This document shows positions 16,304-25,700 of a DNA stretch of 64,000 bases, piece by piece. The stretch comes from an uncultured Bacteroidales bacterium (GTDB lineage: Bacteria > Bacteroidota > Bacteroidia > Bacteroidales > Bacteroidaceae). How positions within the stretch are numbered: position 1 is the first letter of the stretch; each line of letters begins with the position of its first letter. The notes below the pieces were generated by a model. The model saw nothing but the letters and a program-made list of their open reading frames with translations. It was not told the DNA's origin and did not search any database. The translations under genes were made by a program, and so were the position numbers. Location: assembly GCA_902796835.1 (NCBI GenBank), contig CADBQP010000037.1:89827-153826 (forward strand), read 5' to 3'.

Positions 16304-18331
16304 TTAGGCCTCTTTCTGCGCACGGAGCGAGAGCAGAATGTCGCGCAGCTGCGCGGCCTCCACAAAGTTGAGGCTCTCACTGGCCTTTCGCATGGCCTTT
16401 TCCACTTTAGCAATGCGCTCGTCGAGCGGAATCTGCTGATTTGCATAGCTTGCGAGCGTCTCCTCAGCCACCAGGGCCACAGGCGAAGCCACATCGGCCC
16501 GATAGCCTACGCTGCGCGCTCGCTCATCGGCCTTCGAGGCCAACACATTGCCGCCAACAGCCTTGCTTACACCGCGGGGCGTAATTCCATGCTCGGCATT
16601 ATAGGCTTGCTGGCGCGCGCGGCGCCGATTGGTTTCGTCGATGGTTTGCCGCATCGACGGCGTAATGGTTTGCGCATACATAATCACGCGGCCGTTCACG
16701 TTGCGCGCAGCGCGGCCCGCAGTCTGCGTGAGTGAGCGCCGACTACGCAGGAATCCCTCCTTGTCGGCATCGAGAATAGCCACAAGCGCCACCTCGGGAA
16801 GGTCAAGACCCTCGCGCAAAAGATTGACGCCCACCAAAACCTGATAGTTGCCACTACGCAAATCTTCCATGATGCGGACACGCTCAAGTGTGTCAACATC
16901 GCTGTGAATATAAGCAGTGCTGATGCCAAGGTCAAGGAGGTATTCTGCAAGTTCCTCGGCCATTCGCTTCGTAAGCGTAGTCACAAGCACACGCTCGTCG
17001 CGGCTTATGCACACACGGATTTCCTCCATGAGGTCGTCAACGGGCGTATCGGTGCCTCGCACTTCGATGGGCGGGTCGAGCAGGCCCGTAGGACGTATGA
17101 GCTGCTCCGTAATAATTCCCTCGCTCTCAGCGAGTTCATAGTCGTCTGGTGTAGCACTAATATATATGACCTGTGGAACCAGATCGCAGAACTCTTCGAA
17201 GCGGAGCGGACGGTTGTCGAGCGCCGCGGGCAGGCGAAAGCCATAGTTGACGAGCGACTCTTTGCGAGAGCGGTCGCCGCCATACATGGCACGTATCTGA
17301 GGCACACTGACGTGGCTCTCGTCGATGACTACGAGGAAATCGTCCTTAGGAAAGAAGTCGAGCAGACAATAAGGCCGCGTTCCGGCTTTGCGCCCGTCGA
17401 AGTAGCGGCTATAATTCTCAATGCCGCTGCAATGGCCCAGCTCGCGAATCATTTCCATGTCGTATTCCACACGCTCCCTTAGGCGCTTGGCCTCAAGCGT
17501 CTTGCCTTCGTCTTCGAAGAGAGCCACCTGCTCGGCCAGGTCTGCCTCGATTTGGCGAATGGCAACCTCCTGTGTTTCTTTCGAAGTGAGGAACAAGTTG
17601 GCAGGATAGATTCTGTATTCCTCGAAGCGGGCAATGCGATGTCCTGTTTGCCCGTCAATTTCTTCGATGCTGTCGATTTCATCGCCCCATAACGTAATGC
17701 GCAGCACTTCGTCGGCATAGGCCAGAAACACCTCCACCGTGTCGCCCTTCACCCTGAAGTTTCCTGCTCGCGGAGCCACGTCGTTGCGCACGTAGAGCGA
17801 TTCTACGAGGCGTCGAAGCAGCACATTGAGCACACACTCGCGACCCACCTTCAAATCGATGACGCTCTCATAGAAAGCGGCAGGGTTGCCCATGCCATAG
17901 ATGCACGAAACACTGCTCACCACAATCACATCCTTTCGCCCCGAAAGCAGGGCCGAGGTCGCCGCAAGCCGCAGTTTGTCTATCTCCTCGTTGATGGCGA
18001 GGTCCTTCTCTATGTAGGTGTCGGTCGAAGCTATGTAGGCCTCGGGCTGATAGTAGTCGTAGTATGATACATAGTACTCCACGGCATTTTCGGGAAAGAA
18101 CGCCTTGAATTCGCTGTATAGCTGCGCAGCCAGCGTCTTGTTGTGGCTCAAAACGAGCGTGGGCTTACCCACTTTGGCAATCACGTTGGCCACTGTAAAC
18201 GTCTTTCCCGAGCCCGTCACTCCAAGGAGCGTCTGGGCATGGCGACCGCTGAGCACTCCGTCTGCCAGTTCTGCAATAGCCTGCGGCTGGTCGCCAGTGG
18301 GCAAATAGTCCGAATGAAGCTTAAAGTCCAT
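16304..18331 (-). CDS. uvrB: Excinuclease ABC subunit B
   Basis: A 675-residue UvrB of normal length, the damage-verifying helicase of nucleotide excision repair. Walker [11 protein letters not shown] is near residue 40, the beta-hairpin [15 protein letters not shown] near residue 90, the Walker B region is [12 protein letters not shown], and later helicase motifs include [32 protein letters not shown] and QTAGRAARN. The C terminus has the UVR motif ([13 protein letters not shown]) that contacts UvrC. The gene is alone on its strand, with palindromic arrays at both ends. Confidence 0.97.
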   Translation of the reverse strand: MDFKLHSDYLPTGDQPQAIAELADGVLSGRHAQTLLGVTGSGKTFTVANVIAKVGKPTLVLSHNKTLAAQLYSEFKAFFPENAVEYYVSYYDYYQPEAYIASTDTYIEKDLAINEEIDKLRLAATSALLSGRKDVIVVSSVSCIYGMGNPAAFYESVIDLKVGRECVLNVLLRRLVESLYVRNDVAPRAGNFRVKGDTVEVFLAYADEVLRITLWGDEIDSIEEIDGQTGHRIARFEEYRIYPANLFLTSKETQEVAIRQIEADLAEQVALFEDEGKTLEAKRLRERVEYDMEMIRELGHCSGIENYSRYFDGRKAGTRPYCLLDFFPKDDFLVVIDESHVSVPQIRAMYGGDRSRKESLVNYGFRLPAALDNRPLRFEEFCDLVPQVIYISATPDDYELAESEGIITEQLIRPTGLLDPPIEVRGTDTPVDDLMEEIRVCISRDERVLVTTLTKRMAEELAEYLLDLGISTAYIHSDVDTLERVRIMEDLRSGNYQVLVGVNLLREGLDLPEVALVAILDADKEGFLRSRRSLTQTAGRAARNVNGRVIMYAQTITPSMRQTIDETNRRRARQQAYNAEHGITPRGVSKAVGGNVLASKADERARSVGYRADVASPVALVAEETLASYANQQIPLDERIAKVEKAMRKASESLNFVEAAQLRDILLSLRAQKEA

Positions 18332-18360
18332 AGTCTTAAAATCACATTACCGGCTACGCG

Positions 18361-18423
18361 AAACAATCGGGCCAGAAGATGAAAGAGTTGAGCCAACTCT
18401 CCGAAAAATGCCCGCGACAGTTT
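18361..18423. repeat. Palindromic array (d) between uvrB and bamD
   Basis: Three units, centres 18371 (C-type, TCGGGCCA), 18392 (D-type, GAGTTGAGCCAACTC) and 18413 (A-type right half GCGACAGTTT), 21 bp apart. The D unit shares 18 identical bases with one inside batE. The array lies upstream of the bamD promoter in a divergent intergenic region; the remaining sequence to 18588 shows no gene. Confidence 0.75.
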
Positions 18424-18588
18424 ACACTACCTTCTCGCCGCTCTCTCCGACATTGGAAGATGCCTCCCGTAGCTCACGCAAAAATACGCACAAATCGCCA
18501 CTTAGCGCATACGGTGCCCAATAATTTAAAACTAAACAGGGCGCATTTATTAAAAAGTCTTAAAGAAAGTTGCCGAATGTCAATAAAA

Positions 18589-18621
18589 TTTGGAAGGACT
18601 GCACTTCCGATAGTATCTTTG
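18589..18621 (+). promoter_or_regulatory. Predicted promoter of bamD-rpoZ
   Basis: TTTG at 18589-18592, a 21-base spacer and a perfect -7 box TATCTTTG at 18614-18621. The leader would be about 70 bases to the bamD ATG. Confidence 0.65.
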
Positions 18622-18695
18622 CGGACGAAAAAAGGCCAGAGGCGCCCATGAGAGCGCTCAGAGCCCCAAAAACAGACGAATTAATGCGAGATACA

Positions 18696-19550
18696 ATGAA
18701 ATACTTCCGCCCCCTTTTATTCTTGTCGGCCATTCTGCTCGTTGGTAGTTGCAACAGCTACAACAAAGTGCTGAAATCGGCGAACTACGACCTCAAGTAC
18801 GAAATGGCTAAGCAGTATTATGCACAAGGACTCTACAACCGTGCCACACTGTTGTTCAACGAGGTTTTAGCCCCCATGCGCGGCACCGAAAACGGCGAGG
18901 AGTCGCTCTTTCTGCTTGGCATGAGCGCCTACAAGGCCCACGACTTCGATGCAGCGTCGAGCTACCTGAAAAAATATTGTGAGGCCTATCCAAAAGGCAT
19001 CTACGTGGAAGAAGCTGCCTATGTGCAGGCCCTTTCCTATTATGAGCAGGCTCCAGAGCCAAAACTCGACCAAACAAAAACCTACGAGGCTGTTACGCTG
19101 CTGCAGAGCTTCGTCGAAAACTATCCCACCAGCCAGTATCGCGACGATGTGCACAAAAAGATATTCGAACTCCAAGACCTTCTTGTCGAAAAGGAATATC
19201 TCACGGCCAAGCTCTACTACGACCTGGGCCCCTACTACATTAATTGCTCGCTGGGCGGCAACAATTACGAGGCCTGCATCATTACGGCCGAGAATGCCAT
19301 ACTCGACTACCCCTATACTTCGCTGCGCGAACAATTTGCCATACTTATTTTGAAGGCCAAGTTCGAGCTGGCCCGCCAAAGCGTGGAAGAGAAAAAAGAA
19401 GAGCGCTACCAGAACGCAGTGGAAGAGTACTACGGATTCACGAACGAGTATCCCGAATCTTCATTCCTGCCACAAGCACAAAAGCTCTTCAACAGCGCAC
19501 AAAAATTCCTCGGACGCACCAACAAAACTGAGGACGACACAAAAGCATAA
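18696..19550 (+). CDS. bamD: Outer membrane assembly lipoprotein BamD
   Basis: A 284-residue lipoprotein starting MKYFRPLLFLSAILLVGSCN, where LVGSC is the lipobox. TPR-like helical repeats follow (MAKQYYAQGLYNRATLLFNEVL, LFLLGMSAYKAHDFDAASSYLKKY and others). BamD is an essential part of the BAM complex that folds beta-barrel proteins into the outer membrane. The frame opens at 18570, but the promoter and the lipoprotein signal fix the start at 18696. bamD-rpoZ-DUF4293 is a familiar order in Bacteroidota. Confidence 0.93.
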   Translation: MKYFRPLLFLSAILLVGSCNSYNKVLKSANYDLKYEMAKQYYAQGLYNRATLLFNEVLAPMRGTENGEESLFLLGMSAYKAHDFDAASSYLKKYCEAYPKGIYVEEAAYVQALSYYEQAPEPKLDQTKTYEAVTLLQSFVENYPTSQYRDDVHKKIFELQDLLVEKEYLTAKLYYDLGPYYINCSLGGNNYEACIITAENAILDYPYTSLREQFAILILKAKFELARQSVEEKKEERYQNAVEEYYGFTNEYPESSFLPQAQKLFNSAQKFLGRTNKTEDDTKA

Positions 19551-19578
19551 ATCAAAAACAAAAAAACATACCTAAGAC

Positions 19579-19920
19579 ATGGATTACAAGAAAAGCAATG
19601 CGCCCACCAACACCGTGACGCACAACGCAATGGACTTCTGCGAAGGAACCGACAACATCTACGAAAGCGTGGTCATCATCTCGAAGCGTGCCAACCAAAT
19701 AGCCGCACAAATGAAGGAAGACCTCACCCGCAAGCTCAAAGAGTTCGGCTCGGCCAACGAATCGCTCGAAGAAACCTTCGAAAACCGCGAGCAAATTGAG
19801 ATTTCGCGCTACTACGAACGACTTCCCAAACCCACGCTCATCGCAGCCCAGGAATTTTTGAACGACAAGATTTATTATCGCAACCCCGAAAAGGAAAAGA
19901 ACAAACTGAGCGACATCTAA
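19579..19920 (+). CDS. rpoZ: RNA polymerase omega subunit family protein
   Basis: A 113-residue protein with the omega-like core TDNIYESVVIISKRANQIA, then a charged region and a C-terminal segment with PKPTLIAAQEFLNDKIYYRNPE that is typical of the Bacteroidota form. It would bind the beta' subunit and help assembly of RNA polymerase. It lies 28 bases after bamD and 3 bases before the next gene, so it is in the same transcript. Confidence 0.88.
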   Translation: MDYKKSNAPTNTVTHNAMDFCEGTDNIYESVVIISKRANQIAAQMKEDLTRKLKEFGSANESLEETFENREQIEISRYYERLPKPTLIAAQEFLNDKIYYRNPEKEKNKLSDI

Positions 19921-19923
19921 TTC

Positions 19924-20388
19924 ATGATACAGCGCAAACAAACCATCTATCTGCTCATTTCGGCCGTGCTCTCAGCACTCACGTTTTGCACTCCTCTCAT
20001 GGCTTTCAGCCTCGAGGGCAGCAAGGATATAGAAATGACGCTCACTGCCCTCTCATTCCAGACGGGCGGCGCACCAGTGACGGCTCCCGGCACATGGTAT
20101 CTCATCTTCATCGCAGCCATGGCTACCCTCATGGCATTCCTGGCAATCTTCGGCTACAAAAACCGCAAACAGCAAGTGCGCCAGTGCTACTCCGTAATTT
20201 TGGCAAACGCACTCCTCATTGGCAGCGTGGCACTCTATGCCGCAGCCGTTTTGCAAGCCGAAGGCACTGCGCCCATCTATAAATGGGGCATCGCGCTCCC
20301 TGTAGCCGCCATTGCGTTCGACATTCTTGCCATACGCGGCATCAAACACGACGAGGCACTGGTGCGTGCGGCCGACCGACTGAGATAA
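19924..20388 (+). CDS. DUF4293 family membrane protein
   Basis: A 154-residue protein beginning MIQRKQTIYLLISAVLSALTF, with four predicted membrane segments (about residues 8-28, 58-78, 90-110 and 120-140). The MIQRxQTIYL start and the position after bamD-rpoZ are characteristic of DUF4293 proteins of Bacteroidota. Function is unknown. It starts 3 bases after the rpoZ stop. Confidence 0.82.
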   Translation: MIQRKQTIYLLISAVLSALTFCTPLMAFSLEGSKDIEMTLTALSFQTGGAPVTAPGTWYLIFIAAMATLMAFLAIFGYKNRKQQVRQCYSVILANALLIGSVALYAAAVLQAEGTAPIYKWGIALPVAAIAFDILAIRGIKHDEALVRAADRLR

Positions 20389-20434
20389 ACACAAACCAAC
20401 AATCATAAAAACCACACACACAAATCTACATACT

Positions 20435-20845
20435 ATGTCAGTCAACAAAGTCATACTCATTGGCAACGTGGGACGCGACCCCGAAGTACGATACATCGAC
20501 AACGGCATCGCCACGGCCACCGTGAGCCTGGCCACCACCACTCGCGGCTACACACTTCCCAACGGCACACAGGTGCCAGAGCGCACCGAATGGCATCGCA
20601 TCCTGCTTTGGCGCCGCCTGGCCGAAGTCGTAGAAAAATACGTGCACAAAGGCGACAAACTCTACATCGAGGGCGAGATTCGCTCAAGAAGCTACACCGA
20701 CCAGAAAGGACAGGTACACAACGTCGTAGAAATCTGGGCCAACAACATGGAAATGCTCACCCCGCGCCCACAAAGTGCACCCAGCAGCCAGGCACCAGCC
20801 ACGCCTGCAAGCCCCGCGCCCGAAACCGACGAACCACCATTCTAA
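20435..20845 (+). CDS. ssb: Single-stranded DNA-binding protein
   Basis: A 136-residue SSB. The OB fold starts MSVNKVILIGNVGRDPEVRY and continues through TEWHRILLWRRLAEVVEKYVHKGDKLYIEGEIRSRSY. A Pro/Ala/Ser-rich linker leads to the acidic tip ETDEPPF, the docking site for SSB partner proteins. gldE follows 6 bases later. In many Bacteroidota mutY stands directly upstream of ssb-gldE; here mutY is about 21 kb away. Confidence 0.96.
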   Translation: MSVNKVILIGNVGRDPEVRYIDNGIATATVSLATTTRGYTLPNGTQVPERTEWHRILLWRRLAEVVEKYVHKGDKLYIEGEIRSRSYTDQKGQVHNVVEIWANNMEMLTPRPQSAPSSQAPATPASPAPETDEPPF

Positions 20846-20851
20846 ACCAAG

Positions 20852-22105
20852 ATGCTCATCCTTTGTGTCATCATTTTCACAGTCTCGCTCGTTACGCTTG
20901 CCTTGCTTACAGCTGCCGAGCGAGGCTTCATCGTATTGAGCGAAGCCGACATTGAACAGCTCGACAACTCAACCGACGAAGCCAGCAAGAAACTCATGAG
21001 CCTGCTGCCCCACACTCGCGAGCTAAGGCAGTCAATGTTTATTGTGCGAAGCATCATCGGCCCCGTGGCACTCATGTCGCTCTGCGGCATCTGCCTCATG
21101 GTCCACACCCCTCCCCTCCCCACCTTTGCAGCAGCCACACTCGTAGCCGTCTTCCTCAGCATTCTTCTGCCATGGCGCCTTGCCGTAATCCGCACATCGG
21201 CCTTTCTCAAGAGCATGAGCGGCTTGCTCACAACCATGCTCCACCTCACCCATGGGCGCGACCACTTTGCCAAAGCAACAACCAACACACTCACCGACAG
21301 CGAGCTGGCACGAAGCACAAGCTACCTTGAAAAGGCCATCACCTCAAAAGTGGAAAACACCGCACGCGACGAAAAAGACATCCTCAAAAGCATACTGAAA
21401 TTTGGCGACAAGACCGTTGACGACATCATGACTCCGCGCGTCGACGTTGTGACAATCGCGCAGTCGGCCTCCTATAAGCAGGTGCTCGAAACCATACTTA
21501 ACGAGGGCTACTCGCGCATTCCGGTCACCATCAATGCCGACTACAACATCGGTGGCATACTTTATATCAAAGACCTGCTCAGCCACCTCGACGAACCCGA
21601 CGACTATAACTGGCAACTGCTCTGGCGCAGGCCCTACTTCGTGCCTGAGAGCAAAATGATTGACGACCTGCTCCACGAATTCCAAAAGGAAAAAGTACAC
21701 ATAGCCATTGTCGTCGACGAATACGGCACTATGTCGGGCATAGTGACGATGGAAGACATCATAGAAGAGATTGTGGGCGAAATCAACGACGAATTCGACG
21801 AAACTATCAAGAACCCCTACGTAAAAGTGTCGGACAACGTCTTCATATTCGACGGTCGAACTCCACTGCCCGTCTTCTACGAGACTTTGGAAGTTGACAC
21901 CGGGCTCTTCGAAGAGCAGGCCGACGATGCCGAAACGCTGGCCGGACTTGTGCTGAGCCTCTTCGACGGATTTCCCAAGCAACATGCCGTCACCACCTTT
22001 GCCGGACTCACGTTCGAAATACTGCAGAGCGACGCACGCCGAGTAAGCAAGATAAAGGTGAGCCGCACCGCCACCGCTCCAACCAACGACGAGGCCGAAG
22101 AATAG
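20852..22105 (+). CDS. gldE: GldE-like CNNM/CBS-domain membrane protein
   Basis: A 417-residue protein with an N-terminal CNNM-type membrane domain (membrane segments at about residues 2-22, 65-85 and 88-108), two CBS domains from about residue 190 (DDIMTPRVDVVTIAQSASYKQVLETILNEGYSRIPV and HIAIVVDEYGTMSGIVTMEDIIEEIVGEI) and a C-terminal CorC/HlyC domain. The annotation gldE follows the ssb-gldE order. In gliding Bacteroidota GldE is tied to GldD; no other gld gene is present here, so a general ion-transport role is just as likely. Confidence 0.85.
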   Translation: MLILCVIIFTVSLVTLALLTAAERGFIVLSEADIEQLDNSTDEASKKLMSLLPHTRELRQSMFIVRSIIGPVALMSLCGICLMVHTPPLPTFAAATLVAVFLSILLPWRLAVIRTSAFLKSMSGLLTTMLHLTHGRDHFAKATTNTLTDSELARSTSYLEKAITSKVENTARDEKDILKSILKFGDKTVDDIMTPRVDVVTIAQSASYKQVLETILNEGYSRIPVTINADYNIGGILYIKDLLSHLDEPDDYNWQLLWRRPYFVPESKMIDDLLHEFQKEKVHIAIVVDEYGTMSGIVTMEDIIEEIVGEINDEFDETIKNPYVKVSDNVFIFDGRTPLPVFYETLEVDTGLFEEQADDAETLAGLVLSLFDGFPKQHAVTTFAGLTFEILQSDARRVSKIKVSRTATAPTNDEAEE

Positions 22106-22159
22106 AAACCTACGCTGTTCAGAACGCAACCTCCAAAAAACTGAACAAGAAATACGAAG

Positions 22160-22193
22160 AAAGGCAGTAGATTCATTGTGAACTACTGCCTTT
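22160..22193. terminator. Terminator hairpin after gldE
   Basis: AAAGGCAGTAG at 22160-22170 pairs with CTACTGCCTTT at 22183-22193, a perfect 11-bp stem flanked by A and T runs, so it could serve gldE on the plus strand and the tRNA transcript on the minus strand. Confidence 0.7.
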
Positions 22194-22203
22194 CGGCTCT
22201 TTG

Positions 22204-22277
22204 TGACTCCTATAGGATTCAAACCTATAACCTTCTGATCCGTAGTCAGATGCTCTATTCAGTTGAGCTAAGGAGCC
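22204..22277 (-). tRNA. tRNA-Arg(ACG), copy 2
   Basis: On the minus strand the 74-base sequence folds into a cloverleaf: acceptor GGCTCCT with AGGAGTC (one G-T pair), D arm with AGCTCAACTGAATAGAGC, anticodon loop CTACGGA with anticodon ACG, and T arm containing GGTTTGAATCC. The discriminator is A, and CCA is not encoded. Confidence 0.95.
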
Positions 22278-22298
22278 TCAAAAACTTATAAACCAGAG

Positions 22299-22372
22299 TG
22301 ACTCCTATAGGATTCAAACCTATAACCTTCTGATCCGTAGTCAGATGCTCTATTCAGTTGAGCTAAGGAGCC
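22299..22372 (-). tRNA. tRNA-Arg(ACG), copy 1
   Basis: Identical in sequence to the copy at 22204-22277 and separated from it by 21 bases. Both lie on the minus strand downstream of a shared promoter, so they are probably one transcript. Anticodon ACG, read with inosine at the wobble base, serves CGU/CGC/CGA. Confidence 0.95.
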
Positions 22373-22413
22373 TTATGTCCGCAATCGAGGGCGCTTCCCT
22401 TCGTTTGCGGCTG

Positions 22414-22445
22414 CAAATGTAGCAATTATTTGTAATGTGAGAAAC
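22414..22445 (-). promoter_or_regulatory. Predicted promoter of the tRNA-Arg pair
   Basis: The minus strand carries TTTC (22442-22445, one mismatch from the -33 TTTG), a 20-base spacer and a perfect -7 box TACATTTG (22414-22421), about 40 bases upstream of the first tRNA. Confidence 0.55.
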
Positions 22446-22603
22446 TTTTTGTGCATTTTTTTTAGGATTTACGATAATTTCTCGGCGAAATATGCCTTTC
22501 TTAAAGGCAAATGGTACTTGCATTCCCGCTGCCTGAAAAGGCAGAAAGGCATTAGGCAGCCCGCAGGAGGGCTTTACGTCGAACGAAAGCGCAAATATGA
22601 AAA

Positions 22604-22696
22604 TTCTCACCACGGTGGGAAAACTTTTTCACCACGGTGGGAAAACTTTTTCATCGGGGTGAAAAAACTTTTTCACCACGGTGAGAAAACTTTTAA
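22604..22696. repeat. Four tandem 22-bp palindromic units after tamB
   Basis: Cores CACCACGGTG or variants begin at 22608, 22630, 22652 and 22674, exactly 22 bp apart, each flanked by CTTTTT and GGGAAAA-like arms so that every unit can fold as a hairpin. The third copy is degenerate (CATCGGGGTG). It begins seven bases past the tamB stop and could be a stacked terminator or a sixth class of the intergenic palindrome family. Bases 22446-22603 show no gene. Confidence 0.8.
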
Positions 22697-22702
22697 GCGG
22701 GA

Positions 22703-25700
22703 CTATTTGTTTTTAGCAGCCGATTTTGCTTTTCGTTTCTTGCTCTTAAAAATGTCGGCAAAGGAGTTAAAATCGTGCTGCACCATGATGCCGATGCCTT
22801 GTGTGGTGAGCGTATTTTTTGTGAAGTACCTGTCGTTCATCTGGCTGTAGGCCTTTAGACGGACCGTGCCTTTGGGTGTGAGCAGATATTGCAGGTCGAA
22901 GTCGCCCACAAAGTTTGTTCCTGTCGTTTGCGTCATGCGTTCGCGGTAGCCAAGGTTTCCGTTGAATAGCAGTCGGTTGTTGAGCAAGCGTCCGCTCAAG
23001 ATTCCTTCCACCTCCATGTCGCGCCATCCGTAATTGCCCGTGCTGAGATTGGTGCCTATTGTCCAGTTCGACGAGGCAACGGCATTCTGAATAATATCGT
23101 TGAGCTGGCTGCTCAGGGTGTTGGAAAGCAGCGAATTCATGGCCGATGCCGTTTGCGACGTCTGGCCTTCGCGCTGAACTTGCGCGAAGTCGAAGGTGTA
23201 GAAACGGCCCACTCCGAGCAAATAGAGTATTTGTTGGTTCATCTCCTCCTCGGTGCTGATGAGACTGCGCACCATCTGCTTCACATCCTCGCTGGCCGAG
23301 GGCAAATCAAGGTCGAAACGCACTTGCGGATTCTGCAGATGTCCGGCAAAGTTGAGCAGACAGTTCACTTTCACAGAGTTGTCGCTCAGCGAGGTAGCCA
23401 CACTGAGATCGCTCAGCGAGGCGGAGTTTACCGTATATATGGCCTGCAGGTCAAGCCGCGCATCGAAGGGTTTGCCGTTGAACACCACGGTGCCGCCAGG
23501 CTGGAAATGGAAATCCTTGCGTATGACGTCCTGCACACTCATGCGGTAGATACCGCGCGAGAGTGTGTAGGTGCCATAAAGGTTGAAGGCACCCTTGTTG
23601 AACCATGTGGCATGTATGTTTCCTGAGCCGTAGGCCGTGATGTCATCGCCCGACTTTTCGTCCATGATGAGACGCATTGGCACATCGGGCTGCATGTCGA
23701 TAAGCACATTCAGGTAGATGTCGGTGGTGCCCTCGTCGTCCTCTTCTTCTTCCTCGGCTTGGGGCGCTGCGGGCTTGGGCGTTTCTGCGGCTAAAAGCAG
23801 GGTGTCGGCATCGGAACGCTTCTGGAAAGTGAGAAGCTCCTGCTGGCTATAGTCGTCGGGGGTATCCATGGCATAGGTGAAGCGCGTTCGCGAGTCGAGT
23901 TGTACAGATATAAGGGCCTCAAGGCGGTTTGGCCGTCCCTCGAGCTGCACGGCGCCCGAACCATAGGCCTTGGCGTCGAAAGGAATGTTGGCCGACTGCG
24001 GACGATCGTAGAGCAACATGCTGCCAATGTCGAAGTAGAAGCCATAATAGAAGTCGCCAAGGCCTGTATGCTGTATCCGTCCCATTCCGAGTCCGCTTCC
24101 GCTGATGCCATCGCTCACACTGGCCTGCTCTATGTGTATATCGCCTGGAAGAAGGCTCACATGGGCTGTGTCTATGCGGTAGTTCACACCATTAGCCAGT
24201 ATGCGCGCCCCTCCGCTCACCCAGTTGTCGCCTTCAAGGTCGAGATTATCGAAAGGACCGTAGAGACGCGTTTTTCCGTAGGCACGACCCGTGAAATTAT
24301 CGAGGAAATTTTCGAAATATATGCCCATGAAGTCAAGCCGCGTTCCGTCGCTCTCTATATAAAGGTCGAGTGTGTCGTTGGCAATCGACACGTTGCCATT
24401 GACAAGCGTGGTGTGCGCATTTTCGGCAATGCTGGCCGCGAGTTTCAGGCTGCCGTCGGTAGCATCAAAGTGGCCGTCAAGGTTGAGGCGCCCCAGCAGG
24501 CCGTTGTTAATCTTGAACTGACTGACGTCGAGCTTGCCTTTAGCATCGGCATCGCCGTCGGCAAAACTCAGCGAGACGTCGCCCGTGGCGCGGCCGGCAA
24601 AGTCTACGGGATGAAAGTCGAGAAGGTCGAAAATATATTCCAGCTGCAGGTCCTCGAGGTGGGCATGAAGCGTGTTGGCCTGCTGCGAGGCAAAGGCACC
24701 GTTCAAGCTCAAGGATTGCCCAAGGTGCGAAAGCTTAAAACTGTCGACCTCCATGTGGTTACTACCCCAAACGAAGCGTCCATGATGCACGTCCCAAATG
24801 GAATCTCCTATGAGAATTTCGGAGGGAAAAAGCTCGGTGGAAAACACATTGCGGTCGAGGCAAAGCGTGCGGGTGTCGAGCTCGCCGCGAAACTTGCCGC
24901 TAATTACGTCGGTCCAGTTGAGGTTGACCCGCAGCGCGTCGGCATCACCCTTCAAGTCGGCCGCAAATTTCAGCATCATGTCCGACAGTTCTTTTTCGCC
25001 TTGAACAAGAAGACTCATCTGCCGATTTTCGTCGCGAAAATATAGGCGCAGGTTTTTCAGCTCCGTGCCGTCATACTCCAGGCCGGCAGTATGGGCTGTC
25101 AACACCGAGTGTACGCCCTCCGACTGCAGATTTCCATGAAGCGTGAGGGGACCCTGAAGCGACAATGGCACATTGAGCAACTGCTGCAACGGCTTGGCAT
25201 CTTTCAAGTTCAGCCCAACCATCCATTCTTGGGGACTTGCGAGTTTCTTCTCGCCGGTTTCTAAACCCGGCATCGCACGTTCGGCAATTTGCATCAGGGC
25301 CTGGCGAAACTTGGGCAGCGACAACTGTCCGTCGAAGCCGGCATCGAGAAACGAAGATTGGAGCTGCATGTGCGTGCCGCGCTCCGAAGGCTCCGCTTGC
25401 AAGCTCAGGTGGTCTATGGCGCAAACCTCATCGCCCCGTTTCCAAAGAAAATCGCTCACACCAAGGTCGGCGGTCATCTGCGAGGGTTCAAAAGTATTGG
25501 CAGACAGCCTTCCACTGAACGAAACGCGACTGTCGCGCAAGTGAGAAGCCTTCAAGAAACGGTCTACGGCAAGGTTGGCCACCTTCAGCCCACCCTGCAC
25601 TGAAGCAGGCACCCACCCCTTGGCCTTTCCTGCGGCATGCAGCTCAAAGTCGGCACTCGGATCGGCTGAGCGCGCTTGGATTTCGTAACGGCCTGCGTTC

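Noticed and set aside
22350-22613. Minus-strand 87-codon frame
   Set aside because: It overlaps a tRNA-Arg gene and its promoter and shows no family features.
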